A stretch of 17,662 nucleotides of DNA from an uncultured Eubacteriales bacterium (GTDB lineage Bacteria; Bacillota; Clostridia; Christensenellales; UBA1242): the NCBI GenBank assembly GCA_902796285.1, contig CADBOH010000056.1:1-17662 (forward strand). Direction: 5' to 3'. The notes under the pieces were generated by a model. It had not been told where the DNA came from. It did not search any database and was given only the letters and a program-made list of their open reading frames with translations. A program made the translations under genes and the position numbers. Every line of letters starts with the position of its first letter. The first letter of the stretch is position 1. Below are positions 1-7,297 of the stretch, piece by piece.

Positions 1-154
1 GAACATGTCCTGTGTGAAGTCCTTTTCCACTTGGATAAGGAAATTCAATCAAAACATAAGCATTTTCTTTGCCGTCAACATGATTTTGAACTTCAAATCT
101 CTTTTCATCTTCCCATATTTTTTGCCATTTTTTCTCAATTGCTACAAAATCCAT
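1..154 (-). CDS. leuS: Leucyl-tRNA synthetase, N-terminal fragment (cut by window edge)
   Basis: This is the first 51 codons of a minus-strand gene that runs off the left edge. The translation starts MDFVAIEKKWQKIW and reaches FPYPSGKGLHTGHV. An N-terminal 'IEKKWQ..W' followed by FPYPSG.GLHxGH is the class I signature of leucyl-tRNA synthetase, with HTGH as the ATP-binding HIGH motif at about residues 47-50. The enzyme charges tRNA-Leu with leucine in the cytoplasm. The ATG at 152-154 is preceded by an AAGGAG ribosome binding site (161-166 on the plus strand, reading CTCCTT). The gene is divergent from the rplJ-rplL operon and has its own promoter. The KMSKS motif and the editing domain lie outside the window. 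Isoleucyl- and valyl-tRNA synthetases have a different sequence around HIGH, so the leucine call is fairly secure. Confidence 0.93.
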   Translation of the reverse strand, partial: MDFVAIEKKWQKIWEDEKRFEVQNHVDGKENAYVLIEFPYPSGKGLHTGHV

Positions 155-190
155 AGTTTTCTCCTTGATTTATGTCAATAATTACACATA

Positions 191-219
191 ATAATAACAA
201 AATTTTCATTTTAAGTCAA
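191..219 (-). promoter_or_regulatory. Predicted SigA-type promoter of leuS
   Basis: On the minus strand, TTGACT (214-219) and TATTAT (191-196) are separated by exactly 17 bases, about 37 bases upstream of the leuS start codon. This is a close match to the housekeeping consensus in the right place. It is predicted from sequence only. Confidence 0.6.
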
Positions 220-288
220 GAAAAAAGAAAGCAAAAAAATCACTTTAATCAAAACATTAAAAAATATAAAAAAATCTGCAAAAAACAC

Positions 289-317
289 TTGACAAAGGTG
301 AAAAGTGTGTGTATAAT
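289..317 (+). promoter_or_regulatory. Consensus promoter of the rplJ-rplL operon
   Basis: TTGACA (289-294) and TATAAT (312-317) are both perfect consensus hexamers with 17-base spacing. Transcription would start near 324, giving an untranslated leader of about 175 bases before rplJ. A perfect promoter is expected for highly expressed ribosomal stalk genes, with control exerted later in the leader. Confidence 0.85.
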
Positions 318-334
318 ATCCATGTTAAAATAAA

Positions 335-463
335 GTCTTATCCATAGACAGCAAGCGAATTTTCATAAACACTATGCGTGTGCTTGCCGAGGAAAGAAGC
401 CAAATTAGATTGAATTTTTCTGTCTCTACGCTTTTTTCCTGGCGTAGAGATTTTATTTTTTCA
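335..463 (+). ncRNA. Ribosomal protein L10 leader with attenuator
   Basis: The long leader carries the features of the L10 leader class, a cis-regulatory RNA bound by the L10-(L12)4 complex to repress its own operon. The conserved AGACAGCA-type element is at 346-353. The arm GCAAGC (351-356) pairs with GCTTGC (382-387), and the latter is followed by the characteristic GCCGAGG (386-392). AGACAG (346-351) is complementary to CTGTCT (420-425), so the leader can form a long-range helix that overlaps the foot of the downstream terminator stem. That fits the known mechanism: when stalk protein is in excess, binding favours the terminator. The family call rests on recognition of the conserved core. 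The alternative pairing is my inference. Confidence 0.82.
423..461 (+). terminator. Attenuator terminator within the L10 leader
   Basis: TCTCTACGC (423-431) pairs perfectly with GCGTAGAGA (442-450) around a 10-base loop, followed by a T-rich run (451-461). It lies 39 bases before the rplJ start codon, so it would stop transcription before the operon unless it is disrupted. CTGTCT (420-425) overlaps the 5' foot of the stem and can instead pair with AGACAG at 346-351. Confidence 0.85.
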
Positions 464-499
464 CTATCACAATATTCATTTAAAGGAGGAAAAGATTTC

Positions 500-1015
500 A
501 TGAGTGCTAATTTCGAAGCAAAGAAATTGATAGTTGAAGAAATTAAGGAAAAGCTTTCTAGAGCAAAATCTGTTACTTTCGTTGACTATAACGCATTAAC
601 TGTTGCTGAAGATACTGCTATGCGTAGAGAATTTAAGAAAAACGGCGCAGAGTATAAAGTATACAAAAACAAGTTATTACTTCTTGCACTCAACGAACTT
701 GGAATCAAGGGTGCCGAAGAATATTTACACGGCACTAGTGCAGTTGCTTTCAGTTATGATGATGAAGTTAGCGGCGCAAAAATTGCTTGCGAAGCTGCTG
801 AAAAAACTAAAAAGTTGACTGTAAAATTTGGTTTACTTAATGGAAACTTCGTTGATGGCAAGGAAATTGAAGCATTGGCAAAACTTCCAAGCAAAGAAGT
901 TCTTATTGCCAAATTACTTGGAACTCTCAATGCACCTATTTCTGCACTTGCAAGAGTTCTTATTGCCCCTGTTCAAGGGCTTACAATTGCATTAAACGCA
1001 ATTGCTACAAAATAA
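500..1015 (+). CDS. rplJ: Large ribosomal subunit protein L10 (uL10)
   Basis: The product is 171 residues, the usual size for bacterial L10. L10 forms the base of the ribosomal stalk: its N-terminal domain binds 23S rRNA and its C-terminal helix binds L7/L12 dimers. The N-terminus MSANFEAKKLIVEEIKEKL, the segment KSVTFVDYNALTVAEDTAMR and the segment YKVYKNKLLLLAL are typical of the family. The open frame extends upstream to 374, but that stretch is the structured leader. The ATG at 500 is chosen because AGGAGG (484-489) sits 10 bases upstream. rplL follows after a 44-base gap with its own strong ribosome binding site. Unlike many bacteria, no rplK-rplA pair is found directly upstream. leuS lies there instead. 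Confidence 0.97.
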   Translation: MSANFEAKKLIVEEIKEKLSRAKSVTFVDYNALTVAEDTAMRREFKKNGAEYKVYKNKLLLLALNELGIKGAEEYLHGTSAVAFSYDDEVSGAKIACEAAEKTKKLTVKFGLLNGNFVDGKEIEALAKLPSKEVLIAKLLGTLNAPISALARVLIAPVQGLTIALNAIATK

Positions 1016-1059
1016 GCAAAATTGCTTAAATCATTTATTATTTTAGGAGGAATTTAAAA

Positions 1060-1437
1060 ATGGCTGATATCGCAAAATTAGTTGAAGAAATTAAATCTAT
1101 GAGTGTTCTTGAAGTATCTGAACTCGTTAAAGCATTAGAAGATACTTTTGGTGTTTCTGCTGCTGCTCCAGTTGCAGTTGCTGCTGCTCCAGCTGCTGGT
1201 GCTGCTGCCGCTGCCGCTGAAGAAAAAACTGAATTTACAGTAGAACTTGCTGAAGTTGGCGCAAACAAAATCGCTGTAATCAAAGTTGTAAGAGAAATCA
1301 CTGGACTTGGTCTTGGTGAAGCTAAAGCTTTAGTTGAAGCTGCTCCAAAGGCTATTAAAGAAAACGTTCCAACAGAAGAAGCTAAAGCTATCGAAGCTAA
1401 GCTTAAAGAAGCTGGAGCAACTGTTAAACTTAAATAA
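1060..1437 (+). CDS. rplL: Large ribosomal subunit protein L7/L12 (bL12)
   Basis: The 125-residue acidic protein has the three-part L7/L12 layout. An N-terminal dimerisation helix (about 1-32, MADIAKLVEEIKSM) is followed by an Ala-rich flexible hinge (about 34-53, runs of AAAP/AAGAAAA). The C-terminal domain includes EKTEFTVELAEVGANKIAVI and the signature ITGLGLGEAKALVE. Multiple copies form the ribosomal stalk and recruit translation GTPases. The start ATG has AGGAGG 9 bases upstream (1045-1050). It is cotranscribed with rplJ under control of the L10 leader and ends before a strong terminator at 1467-1500. The usual downstream neighbour rpoB is absent, so the operon stops at rplL here. Confidence 0.98.
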   Translation: MADIAKLVEEIKSMSVLEVSELVKALEDTFGVSAAAPVAVAAAPAAGAAAAAAEEKTEFTVELAEVGANKIAVIKVVREITGLGLGEAKALVEAAPKAIKENVPTEEAKAIEAKLKEAGATVKLK

Positions 1438-1465
1438 ATCAAATAAAATTTTGAATATTGTGAAC

Positions 1466-1500
1466 AAAATCCACCTGCACTGGTGGATTTTTTTTCTTTA
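1466..1500 (+). terminator. Rho-independent terminator of rplJ-rplL
   Basis: AAATCCACC (1467-1475) pairs with GGTGGATTT (1482-1490) around a 6-base loop and runs into a T tract (1488-1497). This is a textbook intrinsic terminator 30 bases after the rplL stop codon. Confidence 0.92.
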
Positions 1501-1511
1501 CTAAAATTTTA

Positions 1512-1541
1512 TTGACAATTTTTTTCGCGTTATGATATACT
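1512..1541 (+). promoter_or_regulatory. Promoter of the 1580 gene, extended -10
   Basis: TTGACA (1512-1517) is followed after 18 bases by TATACT (1536-1541). The -10 carries an upstream TG (1533-1534), making an extended -10. The leader before the start codon is about 30 bases. Confidence 0.75.
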
Positions 1542-1579
1542 AAAATTGATGGATGTATATCTGTTGAAAGGAGAAAAAC

Positions 1580-2446
1580 ATGGAATCTGATAATACAATT
1601 GAGATCATTAATAGAATATTTTTAGCACTCATGGATGATCAAGGCGGCTTTATACAAAGCCAACTAGATTTTCTTAAAAAACATCCTAAACTTAAAGAAT
1701 ATGAAATTTGGAAGGCTAGAAACAACCTATCACAACACACACTTGAAGTAATCAATATGTATCACTTAAAACAAGACGTGCTTGATGTATATAGAGAGCC
1801 AACACTAAGATTATTCCAAAAAGTTGCCCAGTTCACAAAAACTGATGAAGCAAAAAAATTGTTAACTTTACAATATTTGTCAACTGACTTGAACGCACTA
1901 AACTTTAAATACCTTGACAATCTTTTGCAAGAATACATGATTTGGCAAGAAACTGGTAGTGTTAAAGATTTATACAACCTAACAGAAGTTTATAGAGGCG
2001 ATAACTATGGACTCTACACTGCCGATATGTATAACAACGTTCTTTTCTATATAAAGGCTAATGGTGAAAAAATTGATGGAACAAACAAATATGCTATTTC
2101 AAACCCTTGGTGTATTGCCGAAGATGAAGATTTTGATTTAAACAAAAAGTTTGAAACATTAGTTGATAACGTACTTACAAAAATTAACAGAGAATATGCT
2201 ACAAGCGGTACTTTCACTATTCAAGATTATACACCAGAACAAAAAGTTTTCTTAAAAATTTGGGAGTTAAAGGCCATTGAAGACAAACTTAATACTGTTG
2301 CAAACTTGTTAAACGGATTTACTCTTGAAAATATCAAAAACGCATTGCAAGAAAAATTAAACGCTATGTATAAACTTTCAACTGACATGGGCATCACCGA
2401 AAAAGTTAAAGAGCGCTTAGATCAAATTTTAAAAGCAAAAAAATAA
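1580..2446 (+). CDS. Uncharacterised helical protein, 288 residues
   Basis: I do not recognise this protein. The start ATG follows an AAAGGAG site at 1567-1573, and its own promoter lies just upstream, so it is a single-gene transcript ending at the hairpin at 2453-2481. The sequence is soluble, rich in Lys, Glu, Leu, Asn and Tyr, and predicted mostly helical, with no signal peptide or membrane segment. Visible landmarks are MDDQGGFIQSQLDFLKK near the N-terminus, a Tyr/Asn-rich middle (YRGDNYGLYTADMYNN), a NPWCIAEDEDFD stretch with the only cysteine, and a Lys-rich helical C-terminus. Codon use resembles its neighbours. It is convergent with the gene at 2479-3039, which also lacks recognisable homology. 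No function can be assigned. Confidence 0.85.
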   Translation: MESDNTIEIINRIFLALMDDQGGFIQSQLDFLKKHPKLKEYEIWKARNNLSQHTLEVINMYHLKQDVLDVYREPTLRLFQKVAQFTKTDEAKKLLTLQYLSTDLNALNFKYLDNLLQEYMIWQETGSVKDLYNLTEVYRGDNYGLYTADMYNNVLFYIKANGEKIDGTNKYAISNPWCIAEDEDFDLNKKFETLVDNVLTKINREYATSGTFTIQDYTPEQKVFLKIWELKAIEDKLNTVANLLNGFTLENIKNALQEKLNAMYKLSTDMGITEKVKERLDQILKAKK

Positions 2447-2452
2447 TTACAT

Positions 2453-2481
2453 AAAAAATCCACCAAATCGGTGGATTTTTA
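2453..2481. terminator. Bidirectional terminator shared by two convergent genes
   Basis: AAAATCCACC (2455-2464) pairs with GGTGGATTTT (2470-2479) around a 5-base loop, with A-rich sequence on one side and T-rich on the other, so it can work on both strands. The stop codon of the minus-strand gene (2479-2481) lies on the foot of the stem. The stem core is the same as in the rplL terminator. Confidence 0.88.
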
Positions 2482-3039
2482 TTCACTTTCTAAATATTCT
2501 AACTCAGGATGATTATCAAATTCCTTTTTTTGCATTAAATTGTTCAACTCTTTAAATTTTTTTAAAATTTGCAATAAACATCTCCCCTTTTTAACATATA
2601 ATTTATTCACCTGTGAAAGAAGTGGAATTTCTCCTTCATGGACTTTTTGCACAGTCCCATATATTGTTTTCACTTTAAAATATTCAGGTCTATAGGCTTG
2701 TTTTTTTATGTAAGCTGAATCTTTGTCACATGTTTCAAATAAAGATGAAACAAAATCAAGATAATCTTGTTCAATATATTCAAAATCATTTAGAAGGTTA
2801 TTGTTTAAAACGTTTAGATCAAAATTTAACTTGCTAATAACCTTATCGAACTCAATCTTATAATTTTGATAGTCACTAACGTTTGCAGAATGCCAAAGAA
2901 CTGGATATGTTTTTCTTTTATCTAACACTTCTATATCAGTTGTAAAATTTTTAATGTATTTATTAATCTTTTTATCGACTTGTTTATGAAATTTTTTCTT
3001 ACTTATTTTTTTGTCATCCACTTCAAAAAACAAATTCAT
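2479..3039 (-). CDS. Uncharacterised basic protein, 186 residues
   Basis: The protein is not recognised. It is soluble, very rich in Lys, Asp, Asn and Tyr, and largely helical. The N-terminus is strongly basic (DDKKISKKKFHKQVDKKINK) and the C-terminus acidic. The start ATG at 3037-3039 has an AGAGGT site upstream and a good promoter (3061-3089). The gene is transcribed alone and converges on the plus-strand gene ending at 2446, sharing its terminator. No signal peptide, membrane segment or catalytic motif is visible. A regulatory or scaffold role is possible, but nothing in the sequence shows it. Confidence 0.8.
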   Translation of the reverse strand: MNLFFEVDDKKISKKKFHKQVDKKINKYIKNFTTDIEVLDKRKTYPVLWHSANVSDYQNYKIEFDKVISKLNFDLNVLNNNLLNDFEYIEQDYLDFVSSLFETCDKDSAYIKKQAYRPEYFKVKTIYGTVQKVHEGEIPLLSQVNKLYVKKGRCLLQILKKFKELNNLMQKKEFDNHPELEYLESE

Positions 3040-3060
3040 TTTTACCTCTCGTTTTATCCT

Positions 3061-3089
3061 ATTTTATACTAAACAGTATGAAATGTCAA
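3061..3089 (-). promoter_or_regulatory. Promoter of the 2479-3039 gene
   Basis: On the minus strand, TTGACA (3084-3089) is followed after 17 bases by TAAAAT (3061-3066), 21 bases before the start codon. The -35 is perfect and the -10 matches in five of six positions. Confidence 0.7.
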
Positions 3090-3097
3090 TAGTGGTT

Positions 3098-3125
3098 TTA
3101 AAAAACACGGATTTCTCCGTGCCTT
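3098..3125 (-). terminator. Terminator of cysS
   Basis: On the minus strand, CACGG (3117-3121) pairs with CCGTG (3106-3110) around a 6-base loop and is followed by a T run (3099-3105). It sits directly after the cysS stop codon (3127-3129). Confidence 0.82.
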
Positions 3126-3126
3126 T

Positions 3127-4497
3127 TTATAATTTAGTTATTGTATAACCTTCTTTGCTGTCTTTAATAGCATAACCCGATGAAACAAGTTTGCCTCTAA
3201 GTTCATCTGCTAAGGCATAATTTTTGTCAAGTTTTGCTTGCCATCTTTGCTGAGCAAGTAATTTAACCTCTTCTGGAATTTCTTCGCCCTTTTCTTCAAA
3301 ATCAAGGCCAAGCACTTCGTTAAATTGCATCATTAAATTATAAACATCGCGGCTCTTTTCTTCTTTTAAAAGTTTTTGGCAAACAGCAAGGGCAACCGGC
3401 ATGTTAAGGTCATCATTTATTGCATTTAAAAATTCATTTTTATATTCTTGAATTTTATCTTCGCCAAGTGCATTTTGCCCGTTTTTATGCTCTAAAACTG
3501 CGTTTTTCATGTTTTTTAATGAATTTTTTGCAGAAGTTAGTGCGTCAAAGGTGAAATTTTGTTGTTTTGAGTAATGAGCCATAAAGTAAAAATATCTAAA
3601 ATCAAGCGGATCAAATCCTTTTTTTTGAAGATCATTTAAAGTATAGATATTATTTAAACTCTTGCTCATCTTTCCGCCATCAACTTGCAAGAATTCTAGG
3701 TGCATCCAGCGCGCGACAACTTTATGTCCAACAAGTGCGTCACTTTGTGCAATTTCATTTTCATGGTGCACTGCCCTATGGTCAACTCCACCTGTGTGAA
3801 TATCAATGTGATCACCTAAGAACTTTCTTCCAATAGCCGAGCACTCTATGTGCCAACCTGGATATCCCATACCCCAAGGGCTAGACCACTGCATAATATG
3901 TTCTTTTGGGGCCTTTACCCAAAGAGCAAAATCGGCTGGGTTGTGTTTTTCTTCATCAACTTCAATTCTAGCACCTGCGAGTTTATCTTCAAGTTTTATA
4001 TCATTAAGTTGCCCATATCCTTTAAATTTAGAGATATCATAATATATCCCCTTGCTTGTTTCATAGGCAAAACCCTTTTCTAAAAGCCCTTCAACAAATT
4101 CAATAATCTCATTTATAACACTTGTTGCTGGGCAAATATGCTCCGGCAAATCAATGTTGAGTCTTTTAACATCATTCATGAATACATCAGTATAGTATTT
4201 AGCAATTTCCCATGGCGTTTTATGCTCCCTTTGGGATGCAACAAGCATCTTATCATCACCATCGTCTGCGTCTGATGTAAGGTGCCCAACGTCAGTAATA
4301 TTCATCACACCGTTCAACTTATAGCCATTATATTTTAAAACTCGTCTTATATTATCCATAAAAAGATAGGCCCTCATATTGCCAATATGTGGATAATAAT
4401 AAACAGTTGGACCGCATGAATACATATTTACTGCAGCCTCATTATAAGGTTTGAACTCTTCCTTTTTTCTTGTAAGTGAATTAAAAAACTTTATCAT
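3127..4497 (-). CDS. cysS: Cysteinyl-tRNA synthetase
   Basis: This class I synthetase joins cysteine to tRNA-Cys in the cytoplasm. The 456-residue length fits the family. The N-terminus MYSCGPTVYYYPHIGN holds the zinc ligand Cys28 and the HIGH motif as HIGN (37-40). Further zinc ligands are Cys219 (in GWHIECSA) and His244 and Glu248 (in HHENE). The KMSKS loop is at 276-280. All catalytic and metal residues are therefore present. Between 70 and 110 there is an extra segment rich in Asp (TSDADDGDDK) after the ITDVGH motif, seen in a subset of bacterial CysRS. The start ATG has an AAGGT site about 4-8 bases upstream. The gene is followed by its own terminator, and a MarR-type gene lies upstream in the same direction behind a separate terminator, so the two are probably not one operon. 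Confidence 0.97.
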   Translation of the reverse strand: MIKFFNSLTRKKEEFKPYNEAAVNMYSCGPTVYYYPHIGNMRAYLFMDNIRRVLKYNGYKLNGVMNITDVGHLTSDADDGDDKMLVASQREHKTPWEIAKYYTDVFMNDVKRLNIDLPEHICPATSVINEIIEFVEGLLEKGFAYETSKGIYYDISKFKGYGQLNDIKLEDKLAGARIEVDEEKHNPADFALWVKAPKEHIMQWSSPWGMGYPGWHIECSAIGRKFLGDHIDIHTGGVDHRAVHHENEIAQSDALVGHKVVARWMHLEFLQVDGGKMSKSLNNIYTLNDLQKKGFDPLDFRYFYFMAHYSKQQNFTFDALTSAKNSLKNMKNAVLEHKNGQNALGEDKIQEYKNEFLNAINDDLNMPVALAVCQKLLKEEKSRDVYNLMMQFNEVLGLDFEEKGEEIPEEVKLLAQQRWQAKLDKNYALADELRGKLVSSGYAIKDSKEGYTITKL

Positions 4498-4544
4498 AAC
4501 TACCTTCTTATATTATTTATTCAACAAAACTTAAATATTCTAAC

Positions 4545-4575
4545 CAAAAAAATGGAAGTTTAACAAAACTTCCCT
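4545..4575 (-). terminator. Terminator of the MarR-type gene
   Basis: On the minus strand, GGAAGTTT (4566-4573) pairs with AAACTTCC (4554-4561) around a 4-base loop, then a T run (4546-4552). It separates the regulator gene from cysS downstream. Confidence 0.83.
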
Positions 4576-4576
4576 T

Positions 4577-4960
4577 TTAAACTATCCTATTAAGATATTT
4601 GCAAAGCACATCAACTGCATAGTCAACTTCAGGAGAAGTCGGCCCAAGAGATTTTTCAAACTCTTTCATATATTCATCAAGTTCTTGATGGCCTTTTTCA
4701 GTAAGTTCTATTACCCTACATCTTTTATCCATGTTTGATTGTTTGATGATTATACAGCCCTCTTTTTCAAGGCCAGCAGTCATTAAGGCAAAGTTAGTCT
4801 TTTTAATGCCGAGTTTGTCAATAATCATACTAACTGAAAGATTTTCATAAATTGAACTAAAAAATAAAATCTTCATGCGCAAAAGACTTCCGTCTCTATG
4901 GCTTTTCATGAGATTTTCAAGCAGCGATTCAATTTCAATAAATTTATCTGTTCTTTTCAT
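4577..4960 (-). CDS. MarR-family winged-helix transcriptional regulator
   Basis: The product is 127 residues, slightly shorter than usual for MarR dimers. The central part (about 40-95) reads as a winged helix: a helix-turn-helix (LSVSMIIDKLGIKKTNFALM) and a wing whose signature is DKRCRVIELTEKG, close to the MarR consensus DxRxxxvxLTxkG. Flanking helices would form the dimer interface. Proteins of this type bind palindromic operators and often respond to small phenolic ligands or oxidants. A cysteine in the wing (DKRC) and one at CIII could be redox-sensitive, though this is only inference. No clear ribosome binding site precedes the ATG at 4958-4960. The gene is divergent from recD2, and a TGTATACA palindrome sits at its predicted transcription start, suggesting autoregulation. 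The target gene is unknown. Confidence 0.85.
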   Translation of the reverse strand: MKRTDKFIEIESLLENLMKSHRDGSLLRMKILFFSSIYENLSVSMIIDKLGIKKTNFALMTAGLEKEGCIIIKQSNMDKRCRVIELTEKGHQELDEYMKEFEKSLGPTSPEVDYAVDVLCKYLNRIV

Positions 4961-4975
4961 TTGACTTCACAATCT

Positions 4976-5011
4976 TGTATACATTATATAAAATTTTTTT
5001 TTAAAAAGCAA
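4976..5011 (-). promoter_or_regulatory. Promoter and possible operator of the MarR-type gene
   Basis: On the minus strand, TTGCTT (5006-5011) and TATAAT (4983-4988) are spaced 17 bases apart. The perfect 8-base palindrome TGTATACA (4976-4983) overlaps the predicted start of transcription, where a repressor could block RNA polymerase. The transcript leader would be only about 16 bases. The operator assignment is inference; short palindromes occur by chance in AT-rich DNA. Confidence 0.45.
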
Positions 5012-5022
5012 GTCTTTTTTGC

Positions 5023-5051
5023 TTGATTTTCAAGATAATTGTAATTAAAAT
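5023..5051 (+). promoter_or_regulatory. Candidate promoter of recD2-comF giving a leaderless message
   Basis: TTGATT (5023-5028) and TAAAAT (5046-5051) are spaced 17 bases apart. Transcription would begin about 7 bases later, at the A of the recD2 ATG (5058). No Shine-Dalgarno sequence is present upstream, in contrast to most genes in the window. The prediction is tentative because the region is very AT-rich. Confidence 0.4.
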
Positions 5052-5057
5052 ATAAAT

Positions 5058-7295
5058 ATGCAGATTGAAGGACCTATTGAGGAAATAATTTTTAGAAACG
5101 AACAAAACGGTTATACCGTTTTTGTTGTGGACTTTAAAACCACTCCCGTTGTGTGTGTTGGCAAACTCATCAATGCTAATATTGGTGAGAATTTGTCTTT
5201 AAACGGAGAATATGTAAACAACTCAAAATATGGTTATCAGTTTAGTTTTGATAGTTATGAAGTCGTGCTACCATCAACTCTTGCAGGAATTGAAAGATAT
5301 CTTTCTTCTGGGCTTATTAAAGGTGTTGGGCCAGTGACCGCAAAGAATATAGTCAATCACTTTAAAGAGCAAACGTTTGATATAATCGAAATGAGCCCTT
5401 CATCACTTGCCGAAGTAAAAAATATCAGCATGAAAAAAGCAATCGAAATTGGTGAGAAATTTAAGGAATTAAAGAAACTTCAAAACTCGGTTATGTTTTT
5501 GCAAAAATACAACATCACAACCAATATGTCTCTTAAAATTTATGACATATATGGCTCAAAAACAATTGATATAGTAAAAAACAATCCTTACAAACTTGTT
5601 GAGGATATTGATGGAATCGGTTTTACTACTGCCGATAAAATTGCAAAGAGTATTGGTATTCCAGCAAATAGCGCTTACAGGGTAAGGGCTGGGATTTTGC
5701 ACACACTAAACTCTTCCATAGAAAAATCTGGAAACACATTTTTGCCAAAAGCAATGCTTTTAAAAATCGCAGCAAACCTTTTAGAGATTGATCTAGAAGG
5801 CAATGAGGAACTATACGAAGAGTCTTTAAAAGATTTAACACTTGATAAAACAGTTTTAACAATGTGGCATAACGAATATGAAATTGTTATTCCAACAAAG
5901 TATTATTTTAATGAAAACACTGTTGCACAAAAACTAACACTTTTAAATCTATCACAAAACGTTAAAAAAATTGAACTTGAAGATGAGATTAAACACTTTG
6001 AAGAAAAAAATAGCATTGTTTTTCATGATGAGCAAAAAAATGCAATTATAAACTCAATAAACAGTGGCGTTTCGGTTATAACTGGCGGCCCGGGAACTGG
6101 AAAGACAACCATTATAAAATGTATAATTGAAATACTTAAAGAGCACAACCAAAAATTCATGTTGCTCGCCCCTACTGGTAGAGCATCAAAAAGAATGAGT
6201 GATGCAACAGGTGAAGAAGCAAAAACTATCCATAGAGCACTTGAAGTTGCAAGCGGCGAGCTTGGCAACATTAACAGATTTGTTCATAACGAAAACAATC
6301 CTTTTAGAACAAATGTTGTAATAGTTGATGAAGTTTCTATGGTTGATGTTTCGCTCATGAGCCATCTATGCAAAGCATTGCCAAGAGATTGCAAGTTGAT
6401 TTTGGTTGGAGATAAAGACCAATTGCCATCGGTTGGACCTGGAAATGTGCTAGATGATATAATAAAAAGTGAACTTTTCTCTGTTTCAATGCTTACAAAA
6501 ATTTACAGACAAAGTGATGACTCTCTTATCATCACAAATGCGCATCTTATAAATTCTGGCAAAATGCCTTACATCAACAATTCATCAAAAGATTTCTTTT
6601 TTGAAGAAAAGATTGACTTAAATGAAATCAAAAACTCAATTGTTGATATGGTTACAAAAAGATTACCAAAATTCACAGGACTTGATAGCACACAAATTCA
6701 AGTCCTCGCCCCTCTAAAAGCTGGCGTTTGTGGAATCGACAACTTAAACCGTAGTTTGCAAGCAGCACTTAATCCACCTTCTATTAGCAAAATGGAAATC
6801 CCAGTTGGAGAAAATATATTTAGAGTTGGCGATAAAGTTATGCAAACAACAAACAACTATAACCTTGTTTGGAAAAAGTTAAATGGATTTATCGAGGAAG
6901 AAGGCGAAGGTGTTTTCAATGGCGATATAGGTTATATTGAACTAATTGATTACCAAACAAACGAAATGGTTGTTATGTTTGAAGATGGAAGAAGATGCCT
7001 TTACCCAAGAACTGAAATCAGTCAACTTTCATTAGCATATGCGATAACAATTCACAAAAGTCAGGGATCTGAATTTGATGTAGTTATTATTCCAGCGATT
7101 GCCGGACCTAGCATGATTCTTACCAGAAATTTAATTTACACCGCAGTAACAAGAGCAAAAAAGATTGTTACCATTGTGGGAGAACAACAAAATTTGAGAA
7201 GAATGATCAAAAACAATCATACTGTGCAAAGATTTACACTTTTAAAAGATCTTATGATTGAATCAGATAAAAAAATTAAGGAATTATTTGAGTAA
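5058..7295 (+). CDS. recD2: RecD2-type (RecD-like) ATP-dependent DNA helicase
   Basis: The 745-residue protein is a superfamily 1B 5'-3' helicase of the stand-alone RecD2 type, found in bacteria such as Deinococcus and Bacillus and acting in DNA repair and replication-fork upkeep without RecBC. The N-terminal domain starts with the family hallmark EGPIEEIIFRNEQNGYTVF and is followed by helix-hairpin-helix-like segments (LIKGVGPVTAKNIV). The motor holds Walker A GGPGTGKT (343-350), Walker B DEVSMVD (424-430), motif III GDKDQLPSVG (451-460), motif V with TIHKSQGSEFD, and motif VI YTAVTRA (694-700, arginine finger Arg699). All motifs are intact. The start fits the family N-terminus but has no visible ribosome binding site. 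comF begins 2 bases after its stop codon, so the two are surely cotranscribed. Confidence 0.95.
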   Translation: MQIEGPIEEIIFRNEQNGYTVFVVDFKTTPVVCVGKLINANIGENLSLNGEYVNNSKYGYQFSFDSYEVVLPSTLAGIERYLSSGLIKGVGPVTAKNIVNHFKEQTFDIIEMSPSSLAEVKNISMKKAIEIGEKFKELKKLQNSVMFLQKYNITTNMSLKIYDIYGSKTIDIVKNNPYKLVEDIDGIGFTTADKIAKSIGIPANSAYRVRAGILHTLNSSIEKSGNTFLPKAMLLKIAANLLEIDLEGNEELYEESLKDLTLDKTVLTMWHNEYEIVIPTKYYFNENTVAQKLTLLNLSQNVKKIELEDEIKHFEEKNSIVFHDEQKNAIINSINSGVSVITGGPGTGKTTIIKCIIEILKEHNQKFMLLAPTGRASKRMSDATGEEAKTIHRALEVASGELGNINRFVHNENNPFRTNVVIVDEVSMVDVSLMSHLCKALPRDCKLILVGDKDQLPSVGPGNVLDDIIKSELFSVSMLTKIYRQSDDSLIITNAHLINSGKMPYINNSSKDFFFEEKIDLNEIKNSIVDMVTKRLPKFTGLDSTQIQVLAPLKAGVCGIDNLNRSLQAALNPPSISKMEIPVGENIFRVGDKVMQTTNNYNLVWKKLNGFIEEEGEGVFNGDIGYIELIDYQTNEMVVMFEDGRRCLYPRTEISQLSLAYAITIHKSQGSEFDVVIIPAIAGPSMILTRNLIYTAVTRAKKIVTIVGEQQNLRRMIKNNHTVQRFTLLKDLMIESDKKIKELFE

Positions 7296-7297
7296 AA

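Noticed and set aside
374..499. N-terminal extension of the rplJ reading frame (42 codons)
   Set aside because: The stretch coincides with the L10 leader and its terminator hairpin. The AGGAGG site and family N-terminus place the start at 500.
1038..1442. Long minus-strand frame opposite rplL
   Set aside because: It is a shadow of the Ala-rich rplL coding sequence, without a ribosome binding site or promoter, and its composition mirrors the repeated codons of rplL.
5012..5024. AAGCAA/TTGCTT inverted repeat between the MarR-type gene and recD2 as a terminator
   Set aside because: The stem is short and AT-rich, and both flanking genes are divergent, so no transcript needs to end here. The arms overlap the promoter elements.
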